In this document: in pieces, positions 20,225 to 31,439 of the stretch
How the letters are laid out: every line of letters starts with the position of its first letter
Numbering within the stretch: position 1 is the stretch's first letter
Assembly (NCBI RefSeq): GCF_007743815.1
Contig: NZ_CP036265.1
Coordinates: 2,870,823 to 2,934,822 of the forward strand
DNA length: 64,000 nt
Direction of reading: 5' to 3'
Source: Alienimonas californiensis
Lineage (GTDB): Bacteria; Planctomycetota; Planctomycetia; Planctomycetales; Planctomycetaceae
Translations under genes and position numbers: made by a program
Notes under the pieces: generated by a model
Databases searched by the model: none
What the model saw: the letters and a program-made list of their open reading frames with translations, nothing else
What the model was told of the DNA's origin: nothing

Positions 20225-20916
20225 AAGCCGCCCGCACGAAATCTCCGCTGCTGATCGTCGCGGGGCTGGGCGCCTTGGCGGCGGCGTGGATCGGGCCGCT
20301 GCCGCGGGCGGCGGAGGGGGCGTTCACTGCCCACATGTCGATGCACATGCTGAACGTGGCGATCGCCGCCCCGCTGCTGGCGTTGGGTCTGGCCGGCACG
20401 CGGTGCGACCCGACGCCGGCGGCGCCGTGGCTGTTCGCGGTGATCCCGGCGTCGATCGCGGAACTGCTGATCGTCTGGGCGTGGCACGCCCCGGCGCCGC
20501 ATCACCTCGCCCGCACCGGCGCCCTCGGGCTGGTCGCGGAGCAGGGGACCTTCCTGCTGTCCGGCCTGTGGGTCTGGCTGTCGGCATTTGGGGGAGGGGC
20601 GGCGTTCGGGGGGCGAACCGGCGGGGAGACGCGCGACCGGGGCCGCAGCGCCGCGGGGGTGATCGGGTTGCTGCTGACCTCGATGCACATGACGCTGCTC
20701 GGAGCCCTACTGGCGCTGGCCCCGCGGGCGGTCTACCCGCACCATGACGGGTTCGACCTGCCGGGGTGGGGCCCCCTGACGGCCTTGCAGGATCAGCACC
20801 TCGGCGGGGCGGTGATGCTGGTGATCGGCGGGGCCGCCTACCTCGCCGGCGGCCTGGCGCTGGCGACGGACCTGCTCTCGCCGCCGTCGAGCCCGGCGAC
20901 GCCGCCCCCGGCCTGA
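20221..20916 (+). CDS. ctaG: CtaG-like (caa3-type) cytochrome c oxidase assembly protein
   Basis: A 231-residue polytopic membrane protein with a GTG start overlapping the previous stop. It carries the CtaG_Caa3 landmark FTAHMSMHMLNVAIAAPLLA near residue 37, further paired His-Met residues (LLLTSMHMTLLGALLAL) and AWHAPAPHHLAR. In this family such residues are thought to help deliver copper to the oxidase. Its place directly after the oxidase subunits supports the role. The protein ends with a Pro/Ser-rich tail. Confidence 0.86.
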   Translation: MKAARTKSPLLIVAGLGALAAAWIGPLPRAAEGAFTAHMSMHMLNVAIAAPLLALGLAGTRCDPTPAAPWLFAVIPASIAELLIVWAWHAPAPHHLARTGALGLVAEQGTFLLSGLWVWLSAFGGGAAFGGRTGGETRDRGRSAAGVIGLLLTSMHMTLLGALLALAPRAVYPHHDGFDLPGWGPLTALQDQHLGGAVMLVIGGAAYLAGGLALATDLLSPPSSPATPPPA

Positions 20917-20940
20917 CTCGAACCCCGCTTGTCCCTCGCC

Positions 20941-22065
20941 ATGTCCCCATCCCTCAAACGCTTCCTGAAGCCGGTCGTGATCACGGCTGCGGGGCTGGGG
21001 CTGCTCGGGGCCGTGCTGGTCGTGTCGGGGGTCGTCCCGGTGCGGGCGAGCAGCGGGCACTGGGCGATCACCCGCTGGTTCCTCAGCTTTTCGATGGCGC
21101 GGTCCGTTTCGACGGACAGCCTGGACGTGGCGGTTCCGGCGACGCTGGACGACCGGCGGGAGATCCTCCGCGGCGCCGGGCACTACCAGACGGGCTGCTA
21201 TCCCTGTCACGGCAATCCGACGACGCCGCAGCCGCGGGTGGCCCGGGCGATGCTCCCGCATCCGCCCTACCTGCCGGATTCGCTGGACCAGTGGGAGCCG
21301 GAGGAGCTGTTCGTGATTGTCAAACACGGCATCAAGCTGGCGGGGATGCCCGCCTGGCCGACGAAGGGCCGCGAGCATCGCGACGACGAAGTCTGGGCCG
21401 TCGTCGCCTTTCTGCGGGCCTACCCTGAGCTGACGGAGGCGGAGTACCGGGAACTGGTGTTTGGTGACCCGGCGGACGGGCGGGCAGCGGTGTCGGCGGC
21501 GGGGATTGAACGGGCGTTCGTGCAGACCTGCGTGCGGTGCCACGGCGTGGACGGCAACGGCCGCGGGATCGGCGCCTTTCCCCGGCTGGCGGGGCAGAAC
21601 CGCGAGTACCTCGCCGAGGCCCTGCGAGCCTACGTCTCCGGCGAACGACCCAGCGGGATCATGGAGCCGATCGCCGCCGAACTGACCGGCGCGGAGATCG
21701 ACGCCCTCGCCGACTACTTCGCGGCTCAAACGCCGTCCCGCTCGGCCCCGGCGGCGGCGCTCGAGCCGGAGGCGGTCGTCCGAGGGCAGCGGATCGCCCT
21801 GGAAGGCCTACCGAAGCAGAAAGTGGCCTCCTGCGCCGACTGCCACGGCACGAACGAAGCGGGACAAACCGGCGCCCAGGAGGCCTACCCGTCGTTGGCC
21901 GGGCAGCCGGCGGCGTATCTCGTCACGCAACTGGAACTGTTCGCGGAGCGGGTTCGGGAGGGCACGCCCCGGGCGAACCTGATGCACGAGATCGCCGACA
22001 AATTGACGGAGGAACAGCGGGCGGACGTCGCCGCCTACTACGCCGCCGGGGCTCCGGCGGAGTGA
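20941..22065 (+). CDS. Membrane-anchored tri-heme cytochrome c
   Basis: A 374-residue protein with one N-terminal membrane anchor (VVITAAGLGLLGAVLVVSG) and three cytochrome c domains. Heme motifs are CYPCH (86-90), CVRCH (197-201) and CADCH (298-302). Likely sixth-ligand methionines include AGMPAWP and GIMEPIA. It is the last gene of the oxidase cluster and the most likely electron donor to, or partner of, subunit II. ATG 20941 is preferred to the in-frame TTG at 20929. Confidence 0.92.
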   Translation: MSPSLKRFLKPVVITAAGLGLLGAVLVVSGVVPVRASSGHWAITRWFLSFSMARSVSTDSLDVAVPATLDDRREILRGAGHYQTGCYPCHGNPTTPQPRVARAMLPHPPYLPDSLDQWEPEELFVIVKHGIKLAGMPAWPTKGREHRDDEVWAVVAFLRAYPELTEAEYRELVFGDPADGRAAVSAAGIERAFVQTCVRCHGVDGNGRGIGAFPRLAGQNREYLAEALRAYVSGERPSGIMEPIAAELTGAEIDALADYFAAQTPSRSAPAAALEPEAVVRGQRIALEGLPKQKVASCADCHGTNEAGQTGAQEAYPSLAGQPAAYLVTQLELFAERVREGTPRANLMHEIADKLTEEQRADVAAYYAAGAPAE

Positions 22066-22227
22066 GGCGGCGGGGGCGAACCGGGAGGCCCGGTCGGACG
22101 CCCCGGCCGCCGCTGCGGTTTCGCCCCGTGCGGCCGACCGCCGACGGCGGGCAGAATCCGCGGTCGACGCCGTCCCGCCGCCCGCCGAGCCCCGGCGGGG
22201 TCCGTTCCGCAGTCGAGCCGTTCGTCC

Positions 22228-23337
22228 ATGGATTTCACCGGATTCCCGCTGTGGGGCAACGCGGCGCTGCTGGCGGGGGCGGGCCTTGTCGTCTGGCTGG
22301 CCGGCGGGCGGCTGGCGCGGAACGCGGAGCGGATCGGCGTGGCGACCGGCATGTCCGAGGCCCTCGCCGGGGCGCTGCTGCTGGGGGTGGCGACCTCCCT
22401 GCCGGAGATCGCCACCACCGTCTCCGCCGGACTGCTGGGCAACGCCTCGCTGGCGGTCAACAACCTGTTCGGTGGGGTGGCGATGCAGATGGCGGTGCTG
22501 GCCGTCATCGACTTCTGGCTGGTGAAAGGGGCGCTGACCTACTTCTCGCCCGATTCGACCCTGCTGCTGGGCGGCGTGCTGCTGATCCTGCAGGTGGCCG
22601 TCTCGATCGTCGCCGTCGCCGCCGGCGACGTGGCGATCCTCGGCCACGTCGGCGCCTGGCCGTTCGTCCTGGCGGCCCTGTACGTCCTGTCGCTGTACTT
22701 CATGGACCGCTACGCCAAACGCGACGTCTGGACGCCCAAAGCGCTGCCGGACGGAGCCTCGGATCGGGGCGGATCGTCGTTCGGTGAGGCGGTGCCGGAG
22801 CGAGACGGATCGGAAGCAAACGCCAGGGGCGACGAGGCGAACGGCGACGAACCGTCGCTGCTCTGGGCCGGGGTGCAGTTCGCGGCGGCGGCGGGGTTCG
22901 TGCTGGTCGGCGGCTGGGTCGTGGCGTCCGCGTCGGATGCGCTCTCCGAGCAAACCGGGCTGAGCGGCGGGTTCGTCGGGGCGACGCTGGTCGCGCTGAC
23001 CACCTCGCTGCCGGAAATCAGCACCACTGCCGCGGCCGTGCGGGCGGGGAACCACACGATGGCGATCGCCAATATCTTCGGCACGAACACGCTGGAGATC
23101 GCCCTGCTCCTGCCCAGCGACCTGACCTACACCGCCGGGCCGATCGTCGACGCCGTGGACCGCTCCGCCCTACTGATGGCCGGTCTGTCCGTCGTGCTGA
23201 CGGCGATCTACCTCTGGGGACTGCTGGAGCGTCGCAACCGCACGGTGTTCAATTTGGGTCTCGACTCCGCCTGGGCGCTCGGCGCCTACGTCGTCGGGTT
23301 GGTGTTGCTCTATCTCGGCTCCGATTCGCCGGGTTGA
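22228..23337 (+). CDS. Sodium/calcium exchanger family (CaCA) membrane protein
   Basis: A 369-residue antiporter-like protein with two repeats of about five helices. The two alpha repeats carry the signature GVATSLPEIATTVSAGLLGN near 72 and ALTTSLPEISTTAAAVRAGN near 255, each followed by an N-rich segment (VNNLFGG; IANIFGTN). An acidic central loop separates the halves (EAVPERDGSEANARGDEAN). Exchange of calcium or another cation for sodium or protons is expected for the family; the ion cannot be stated from sequence. It stands alone after the oxidase cluster. Confidence 0.9.
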   Translation: MDFTGFPLWGNAALLAGAGLVVWLAGGRLARNAERIGVATGMSEALAGALLLGVATSLPEIATTVSAGLLGNASLAVNNLFGGVAMQMAVLAVIDFWLVKGALTYFSPDSTLLLGGVLLILQVAVSIVAVAAGDVAILGHVGAWPFVLAALYVLSLYFMDRYAKRDVWTPKALPDGASDRGGSSFGEAVPERDGSEANARGDEANGDEPSLLWAGVQFAAAAGFVLVGGWVVASASDALSEQTGLSGGFVGATLVALTTSLPEISTTAAAVRAGNHTMAIANIFGTNTLEIALLLPSDLTYTAGPIVDAVDRSALLMAGLSVVLTAIYLWGLLERRNRTVFNLGLDSAWALGAYVVGLVLLYLGSDSPG

Positions 23338-23465
23338 GCCTGCCGGCGCTGCGGATCAGGGCAGGACGGTTCCATCGGGGGCGGTCGATCGATCCGGTTG
23401 ACAGTCGCCGCGCGCCGCCGGGATGATCGCCGGCCGCTCCCCACTTCATTTGCATTCGAGACGCC

Positions 23466-25643
23466 GTGATTCGCTTCGCCCTTTCCCTGCTGTTGGCCGC
23501 GTCGCTGTGGGGGACGGGGCCGCGGGCGGTGGAGGGCGGGGCGTTGCCGCGGAGTACGCCGGAGGCGCAGGGGGTCGACTCGGCGGGCGTGCGGGCGTTT
23601 GCGGAGGCGGCGGACGATCAGGTACAGGAGATGCATAGTTTTATGCTGCTCCGGCACGGGAAGGTCGTCGCCGAGGGCTGGTGGGGCGAGGAGGGGCCGG
23701 AGAAACCGCACATCCTCTGGTCGCTCAGCAAGAGCTTCACCTCCACCGCCGTGGGGCTGGCGATCGCGGACGGAAAGTTCGGTCTGGACGACAAGGTGGT
23801 GAGCTTCTTCCCCGACGCCGCCCCGGCCGAGCCGTCGGCGAACCTGAAGGCGATGCGCGTCCGCGACCTGCTGACGATGTCCGCCGGGCACGAGAGCGAA
23901 CCGAAGCTCACGCCGGACGGCGTGTGGGTTCGGCAGTTCCTCGCCCAGCCGGTGCCGCACGAGCCGGGGACCGTGTTCCGCTACAACACGCCGGCGACCT
24001 ACATGCTGTCGGCGATCGTGCAGAAGACGACCGGGCAGACCGTGCGGGACTACCTGCAAACGCGGTTGTTCGAGCCGCTGGGCATCGAGCGGCCGCGGTG
24101 GGACGAGAGCCCGCAGGGGGAGTCGATCGGCGGCTACGGGCTGTTTCTGACGACGGAAGACATCGCGAAGTTTGGCCAACTCCTGCTGCAAAAGGGCCAG
24201 TGGAACGGCAAGCAGCTCGTGCCGGCGGAGTGGATCGCCCAGGCGACCGCCAAGCAGGTGGAGAACGACGAGGCCCCCAGTGCCGGCAACCCGGACTGGC
24301 GGCAGGGGTACGGCTTTCAGTTCTGGCAGTGCCGGCACAGCGCCTACCGCGGCGACGGCAAGGACGGGCAGTTCTGCGTCGTGTTGCCGGAGCAGGACGC
24401 CGTCGTCGTGATGACGGCGCAGACCCGGACCCTGCAAACGCAGCTCGACCTGGTGTGGAAGCACATCCTGCCGGCGCTGCACGACGAGCCGCTCCCGGAG
24501 AACCCCGCGGCCGCGGACAAGCTGAAAGCGACGCTGACCGGGCTGCAAGCCTCCGCCAAAACCGCCCCGCCGGCCGAACCGTTCCTCGCCCCGCCGCAGC
24601 ATGTCGGGCCGCCGGAGGAAACTGCCCACGGCCTGTCGAGCCGTAAGTTTCAGGGTATCCCCAGTTTGGCGGTCGCCCCCGGCGGGCGGCTGTGGGCGAA
24701 CTGGTACGCCGGGCCGACGGCGGGGGAGGATCAGAATAACTATGTCGTCCTCTCCACCAGCGATGACGACGGGGCGACGTGGGCGGAGGCGTTGCTGATC
24801 GACCCCGACGGCCCCGGCCCCGTGCGGGCCTTCGACCCGGAACTGTGGCTCGCCCCGACCGGCCGGCTGTACGCCTTCTGGGCGCAGGCGCAGGGCCACG
24901 ACGGCACGGTCTCCGGCGTGTGGTGCGTGCACACAAACGACCCCGACGCCGCCCGCCCGAGCTGGAGCGCCCCCCGCCGGCTCACCGACGGGATCATGAT
25001 GTGCAAGCCGACCGTCCTCTCCACCGGCGAGTGGGTCCTGCCGGCCTCCACCTGGCGGAAGACCGACGACAGCGCCCGGCTGATCGTCTCCGCAGATCAG
25101 GGCGAAACCTGGACGCTCCGCGGCGCCTGCCACGTGCCGACGGAGGTGCGCTCTTTCGACGAACACATGCTGGTCGAGCGCACCGACGGCTCCCTGTGGA
25201 TGCTGGTGCGGACGAACTACGGCATCGGCGAGAGCGTCTCGACCGACCGCGGCAAAACCTGGCCGGAACTGACCCCCTCGCAGATCGCCCACCCCAGCGC
25301 CCGCTTCTTCGTGCGGCGGCTGGACTCCGGCAATCTCCTGCTGGTCAAGCACGGGCCGATCGACGAACGCACCGGGCGCTCGCACCTCACGGCGTTCCTG
25401 TCTGAAGACGACGGCGCCACCTGGACCGGCGGCCTGCTGTTGGACGAACGCAGCGGCGTCTCTTACCCGGACGGTCAGCAGACCGACGACGGCTTGATCC
25501 GGGTGATTTACGACTACAGTCGCACCGGCGCCCGGCAGATCCTCACGGCGACGTTTCGGGAGGAAGACGTCGCCGCCGGGGAGGCGGTCAGCGGCGAGGT
25601 GCGGTTGCGGCAGGTCGTCAGCGACGCCTCCGCGGCCCGGTAG
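23466..25643 (+). CDS. Secreted serine hydrolase (beta-lactamase class C fold) fused to sialidase-like domain
   Basis: A 725-residue protein with a GTG start at the signal peptide (MIRFALSLLLAASLWG). Residues about 30-340 are a beta-lactamase-related/penicillin-binding-type domain (COG1680): SLSK (S-x-x-K) in ILWSLSKSFTSTA, a Y-N-T block (FRYNTPATYML), and a third motif in the HSAYRGDGKDGQF segment. Residues about 370-720 look like a sialidase-type beta-propeller with Asp-box repeats (STSDDDGATW, SADQGETW, STDRGKTW, SEDDGATW). The first half should hydrolyse or transfer an ester or peptide bond, the second a glycoside or sugar ligand. It is plausible for glycan or glycopeptide degradation. 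Confidence 0.88.
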   Translation: MIRFALSLLLAASLWGTGPRAVEGGALPRSTPEAQGVDSAGVRAFAEAADDQVQEMHSFMLLRHGKVVAEGWWGEEGPEKPHILWSLSKSFTSTAVGLAIADGKFGLDDKVVSFFPDAAPAEPSANLKAMRVRDLLTMSAGHESEPKLTPDGVWVRQFLAQPVPHEPGTVFRYNTPATYMLSAIVQKTTGQTVRDYLQTRLFEPLGIERPRWDESPQGESIGGYGLFLTTEDIAKFGQLLLQKGQWNGKQLVPAEWIAQATAKQVENDEAPSAGNPDWRQGYGFQFWQCRHSAYRGDGKDGQFCVVLPEQDAVVVMTAQTRTLQTQLDLVWKHILPALHDEPLPENPAAADKLKATLTGLQASAKTAPPAEPFLAPPQHVGPPEETAHGLSSRKFQGIPSLAVAPGGRLWANWYAGPTAGEDQNNYVVLSTSDDDGATWAEALLIDPDGPGPVRAFDPELWLAPTGRLYAFWAQAQGHDGTVSGVWCVHTNDPDAARPSWSAPRRLTDGIMMCKPTVLSTGEWVLPASTWRKTDDSARLIVSADQGETWTLRGACHVPTEVRSFDEHMLVERTDGSLWMLVRTNYGIGESVSTDRGKTWPELTPSQIAHPSARFFVRRLDSGNLLLVKHGPIDERTGRSHLTAFLSEDDGATWTGGLLLDERSGVSYPDGQQTDDGLIRVIYDYSRTGARQILTATFREEDVAAGEAVSGEVRLRQVVSDASAAR

Positions 25644-25652
25644 CCGTCGCGG

Positions 25653-26942
25653 TCAGGACGGGTCGCAGGACAGGGCGGGGACGGGGACGGTGAGGCTCAC
25701 GCGGGCGCCGCGGCCGGGGGCGGTGGTGACGTCGACGGAGCCGCCCACGTCCTGGAGCCGCTCGGTGAGGCCGAACAGGCCCAGGCCGGTGGCCTGCTGG
25801 CGGCGTTCGAGCATGTCGCCGGCCTCGAAGCCGTCGCCCTCGTCACTGACGGTCAGCCGCAGAAAGCCGGGGTCGGGACAGTCGAGGTGGACTTCGGCCG
25901 TCCGCACGCCGGCGTACTTCACCACGTTCAGCAACAGTTCGCGGGCGGCTTCGAACAGCAGCACGCGGACGTCCTGGGGGGGCGTGCCGCAGGCCTCGCC
26001 GTCGGAGCGGACCTCGACCGTCAGGCCGTGCTTCGCCTCGTAGAAGTCGGCCAGCCAATGGAGCGCCGCCGGCAGGCCGATCTCGTGGAGGACCGGCGGG
26101 GGGGACAGCTCCGTCGTCAGCGTGCGGGTGGCGGTGAGGGCCGCGTCAATCAGCTTGGAAATCCGCTGGAGAATCTCGGCGAGCTGGTCGCCGGTCTCCC
26201 CGCCGGCCTCCTCCGCCAGGCCCTCGGCGATGTGCGCCTGCATGGTGGCGGCGACGAGTTCCTGCTGGAGGTTGTCGTGCAGGTGCCGGGCCAGCCGGCG
26301 CCGTTCCGCCTGCTCGGCCTCGACGACGCGGGCGTGCAGGCGGGCGAGGCGTTCGGACCGCTCTTCCGCCTCGCGGGTGCGGGCTTCCAACTCCTCGTTG
26401 AGTCGGGAGAGTTCGTCCCGGGCGGCGTGCTGCTCCGTCAGGTCGATCAGGGCGGTCTGGTAAGAGACCGCCCCCCCGTCCACCGCCAGCCCGATCATCC
26501 GTACGGGGGCCTCCCGGCCGTCCCGGGCGTGCAGGATCACTTCCTCCTCGATCGATTCCTGCCGGTTTCGGCAGCGGCGGAGAAAGCGGTGGAAGACGGC
26601 GTGGTCCTCCTGCCGGATCTGGTGAACGAACGGTAGGCCGGGCATCGTCCTCCGACGTATGCCCAGCAGCCCCGCGGCCGCTTCGTTCAGGCACCGCACC
26701 ACGCCCTGCGGCGTGAGCTTCACCATGGCCACCGGGGCCAGATCGTACAAATCCCCGTATTCGGACAGGGCCCGCTCCAGCGTCTCGCGGAGTTCGCGGT
26801 TCTCGCTCTCCAGCGTGTGCAGTTGCTCGGTTCGCAGGAACAGTTCGTGGGCCAGCGCCTCCACGTCCGCAAAATCGTCGGCAGGACCGCCCCGCCTCGG
26901 CTGGGACTCGGCGGTTCGGGACGACGGTTGCAGCACGGGCAT
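25653..26942 (-). CDS. PAS sensor histidine kinase, HisKA_3/NarX type
   Basis: A 429-residue cytosolic kinase. The N-terminal coiled coil is followed by a PAS domain (about 60-180; YDLAPVAMVKLTPQG, ALIDLTEQ) and a long coiled coil. The dimerisation helix is of HisKA_3 type with phospho-acceptor His in RRRLARHLHDNLQQELVA. The ATPase domain has AARELLLNVVKYAG and VSDEGDGFEAGD. Kinases of this group phosphorylate NarL/FixJ-type regulators, none of which is encoded nearby. The ATG at 26940-26942 follows an in-frame GTG that could add one residue. It converges with the hydrolase gene with 9 bp between them. Confidence 0.9.
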   Translation of the reverse strand: MPVLQPSSRTAESQPRRGGPADDFADVEALAHELFLRTEQLHTLESENRELRETLERALSEYGDLYDLAPVAMVKLTPQGVVRCLNEAAAGLLGIRRRTMPGLPFVHQIRQEDHAVFHRFLRRCRNRQESIEEEVILHARDGREAPVRMIGLAVDGGAVSYQTALIDLTEQHAARDELSRLNEELEARTREAEERSERLARLHARVVEAEQAERRRLARHLHDNLQQELVAATMQAHIAEGLAEEAGGETGDQLAEILQRISKLIDAALTATRTLTTELSPPPVLHEIGLPAALHWLADFYEAKHGLTVEVRSDGEACGTPPQDVRVLLFEAARELLLNVVKYAGVRTAEVHLDCPDPGFLRLTVSDEGDGFEAGDMLERRQQATGLGLFGLTERLQDVGGSVDVTTAPGRGARVSLTVPVPALSCDPS

Positions 26943-27071
26943 CACGAAGGGCGTTCGACGGGGGCGAGGCGTCCTCCATGACGCGGGCGGATGAGCGGGG
27001 GGCGGCGGCCCGACGCCCCGCCCCGGTTTATCGTGCCGCGGCCGGGGGCGGAAGAGGGCGACCGGGTCGGG

Positions 27072-30050
<2,979 letters not shown>

Positions 30051-30401
30051 CAGGCGGGTCGGGTTGGGCGGAGATTGTGGGGGAGATGGGTGCCGGCTTG
30101 CCAAGGATCATCGCCCCCCCCCCCGCGCCCGTCAAACTCGGCCGCTTGGCCCACCGGGGGCGACATGCTGCGACGATCGGCGGTCGATTTCACCGGCGGC
30201 GGCGACGTCGGATTCTTTCCCGTTCCCGGGCGATTTCCCTCAGCGGGCGCATCTTTCGGGGCGGTAACTTGGGAGACAAGGGGGAGACGCCGGCGCCGCC
30301 GGGCCTCCCTCCGGAGCCGGTGAACAGGGCGGGGGCGGGGGTTGGCGATGCCCGATCGCCCCCGGCGGCGATCCGCTGGCTCCCCCACGGAACGCTTCGG
30401 C
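30051..30401. other. Divergent intergenic region with poly-C tract
   Basis: A 351-bp gap between the divergently transcribed CheB-CheR gene and the TPR gene. It has no supported gene. It holds a run of eleven C (30114-30124) and several short G-rich stretches. Promoters for both genes must lie here, but I could not pick a convincing -35/-10 pair. Confidence 0.5.
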
Positions 30402-31439
30402 ATGGCTTCCGCCCCTCTCCCGGCGCTGCGGCGCCGTTCGCTCGCCCGGTCGCTGACGGCCGCAGTCGCGGTCCTCGGACTGCTCGCCCCGTCGGCCCCC
30501 GCCCGGCAGGACGACCCTGCTGACGCCGCGCCCCTGGCCGAGGCCCCCGCCGAAGCGCCGGAGATCGCTCGGGAGCGGGAGATCGCGGAGCGGTTCCTCA
30601 GCCTGCTCGAACGCAATCCCCGCCCCGGCACCGCCCTCGACCGGGCCTACGCCTTCTACGCCGAACGCGGCGAACTGGCCGACCTCGCCGACCGGCTGCG
30701 GAGCCGGATGGAGGAGGACGAAGAGGACGCCGCCGCCCCGGCGATTCTCGGTCTGATCGAAGCCCGCCGCGGCAACGACGACGCCGCGATCGCCGCCTTT
30801 CAGGCCGCCGCGGAGCGGGCCCCCGACGACCCGAACCCGCGGGCCCGCCTCGCCGAGACGCTGGCGCTGGCCGGTCGGCCGGTCGAAGCGGCCGCCGCCT
30901 ACGAGGCGGCGCTGGCCCGCGACCCGAGCCGCCGCGATCTGCCGGACCTGCTCTCCGGCCTCGGCCGGGCGCTGACCCGCGGGGGGCAGGAGGAGGAGGC
31001 CGCCGCCGTCTGGGACCGCCTGACCGAACAGTTCCCCGGCGACGACGCCGTGCGGGAGCAGATCGCCGCGGTGCTCGAAGCGGAGGGGAACCTCGACGCC
31101 GCCCTCGCCCGCTACGAGGCCCTCGCGGCGGAGACCTCCGACGACTACCGCCGCGTCGCCTTCGGCCTGAAGGCGGCCGGGCTGAAGGTGCGGCTGGGCC
31201 GCACCGAGGCGGCGGTGGGAGACTTCGAAGCCCTGCTGGCGAACCTCAATCCGGACAGCTGGCTGTTCCGCGAGGTCCGCGGCGGCATCGAGCGCTCCTT
31301 CCTCCGCACCGACGACCTCGCCGGCCTGACCGCCTACTACGAGGCTTGGCTGAAAAATCACCCGGAAGACGTCGTCGCGATGGCGCGGCTGGGCGAACTC
31401 CTGGACCGCCAGAACCGCGACGCCGAGGCCCGCCAGTAG
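30402..31439 (+). CDS. TPR-repeat secreted protein, N-terminal part (ends at in-frame TAG)
   Basis: A 345-residue frame with a signal peptide (SLARSLTAAVAVLGLLAPSA) and tandem TPR-like helical repeats (about residues 100-345; AAIAAFQAAAERAPDDPNPR, AVREQIAAVLEAEGNLDAAL). It stops at TAG 31437-31439 in the middle of a repeat (AMARLGELLDRQNRDAEARQ stop LEQAVEKAPGDARLRR), and the same frame stays open and TPR-like for another 592 codons. The natural gene therefore spans 30402-33215, and this entry is its 5' part. The missing codon was probably CAG or TGG. The start at 30402 is chosen because it begins the signal; a TTG at 30342 is also in frame. Confidence 0.8.
   Translation: MASAPLPALRRRSLARSLTAAVAVLGLLAPSAPARQDDPADAAPLAEAPAEAPEIAREREIAERFLSLLERNPRPGTALDRAYAFYAERGELADLADRLRSRMEEDEEDAAAPAILGLIEARRGNDDAAIAAFQAAAERAPDDPNPRARLAETLALAGRPVEAAAAYEAALARDPSRRDLPDLLSGLGRALTRGGQEEEAAAVWDRLTEQFPGDDAVREQIAAVLEAEGNLDAALARYEALAAETSDDYRRVAFGLKAAGLKVRLGRTEAAVGDFEALLANLNPDSWLFREVRGGIERSFLRTDDLAGLTAYYEAWLKNHPEDVVAMARLGELLDRQNRDAEARQ

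Noticed and set aside
31437..31439. Programmed readthrough of the TAG in the TPR gene
   Set aside because: The following bases (CTC GAA) do not match the known CAR-YYA readthrough context, and no suppressor system is visible. A mutation or sequencing error is simpler.
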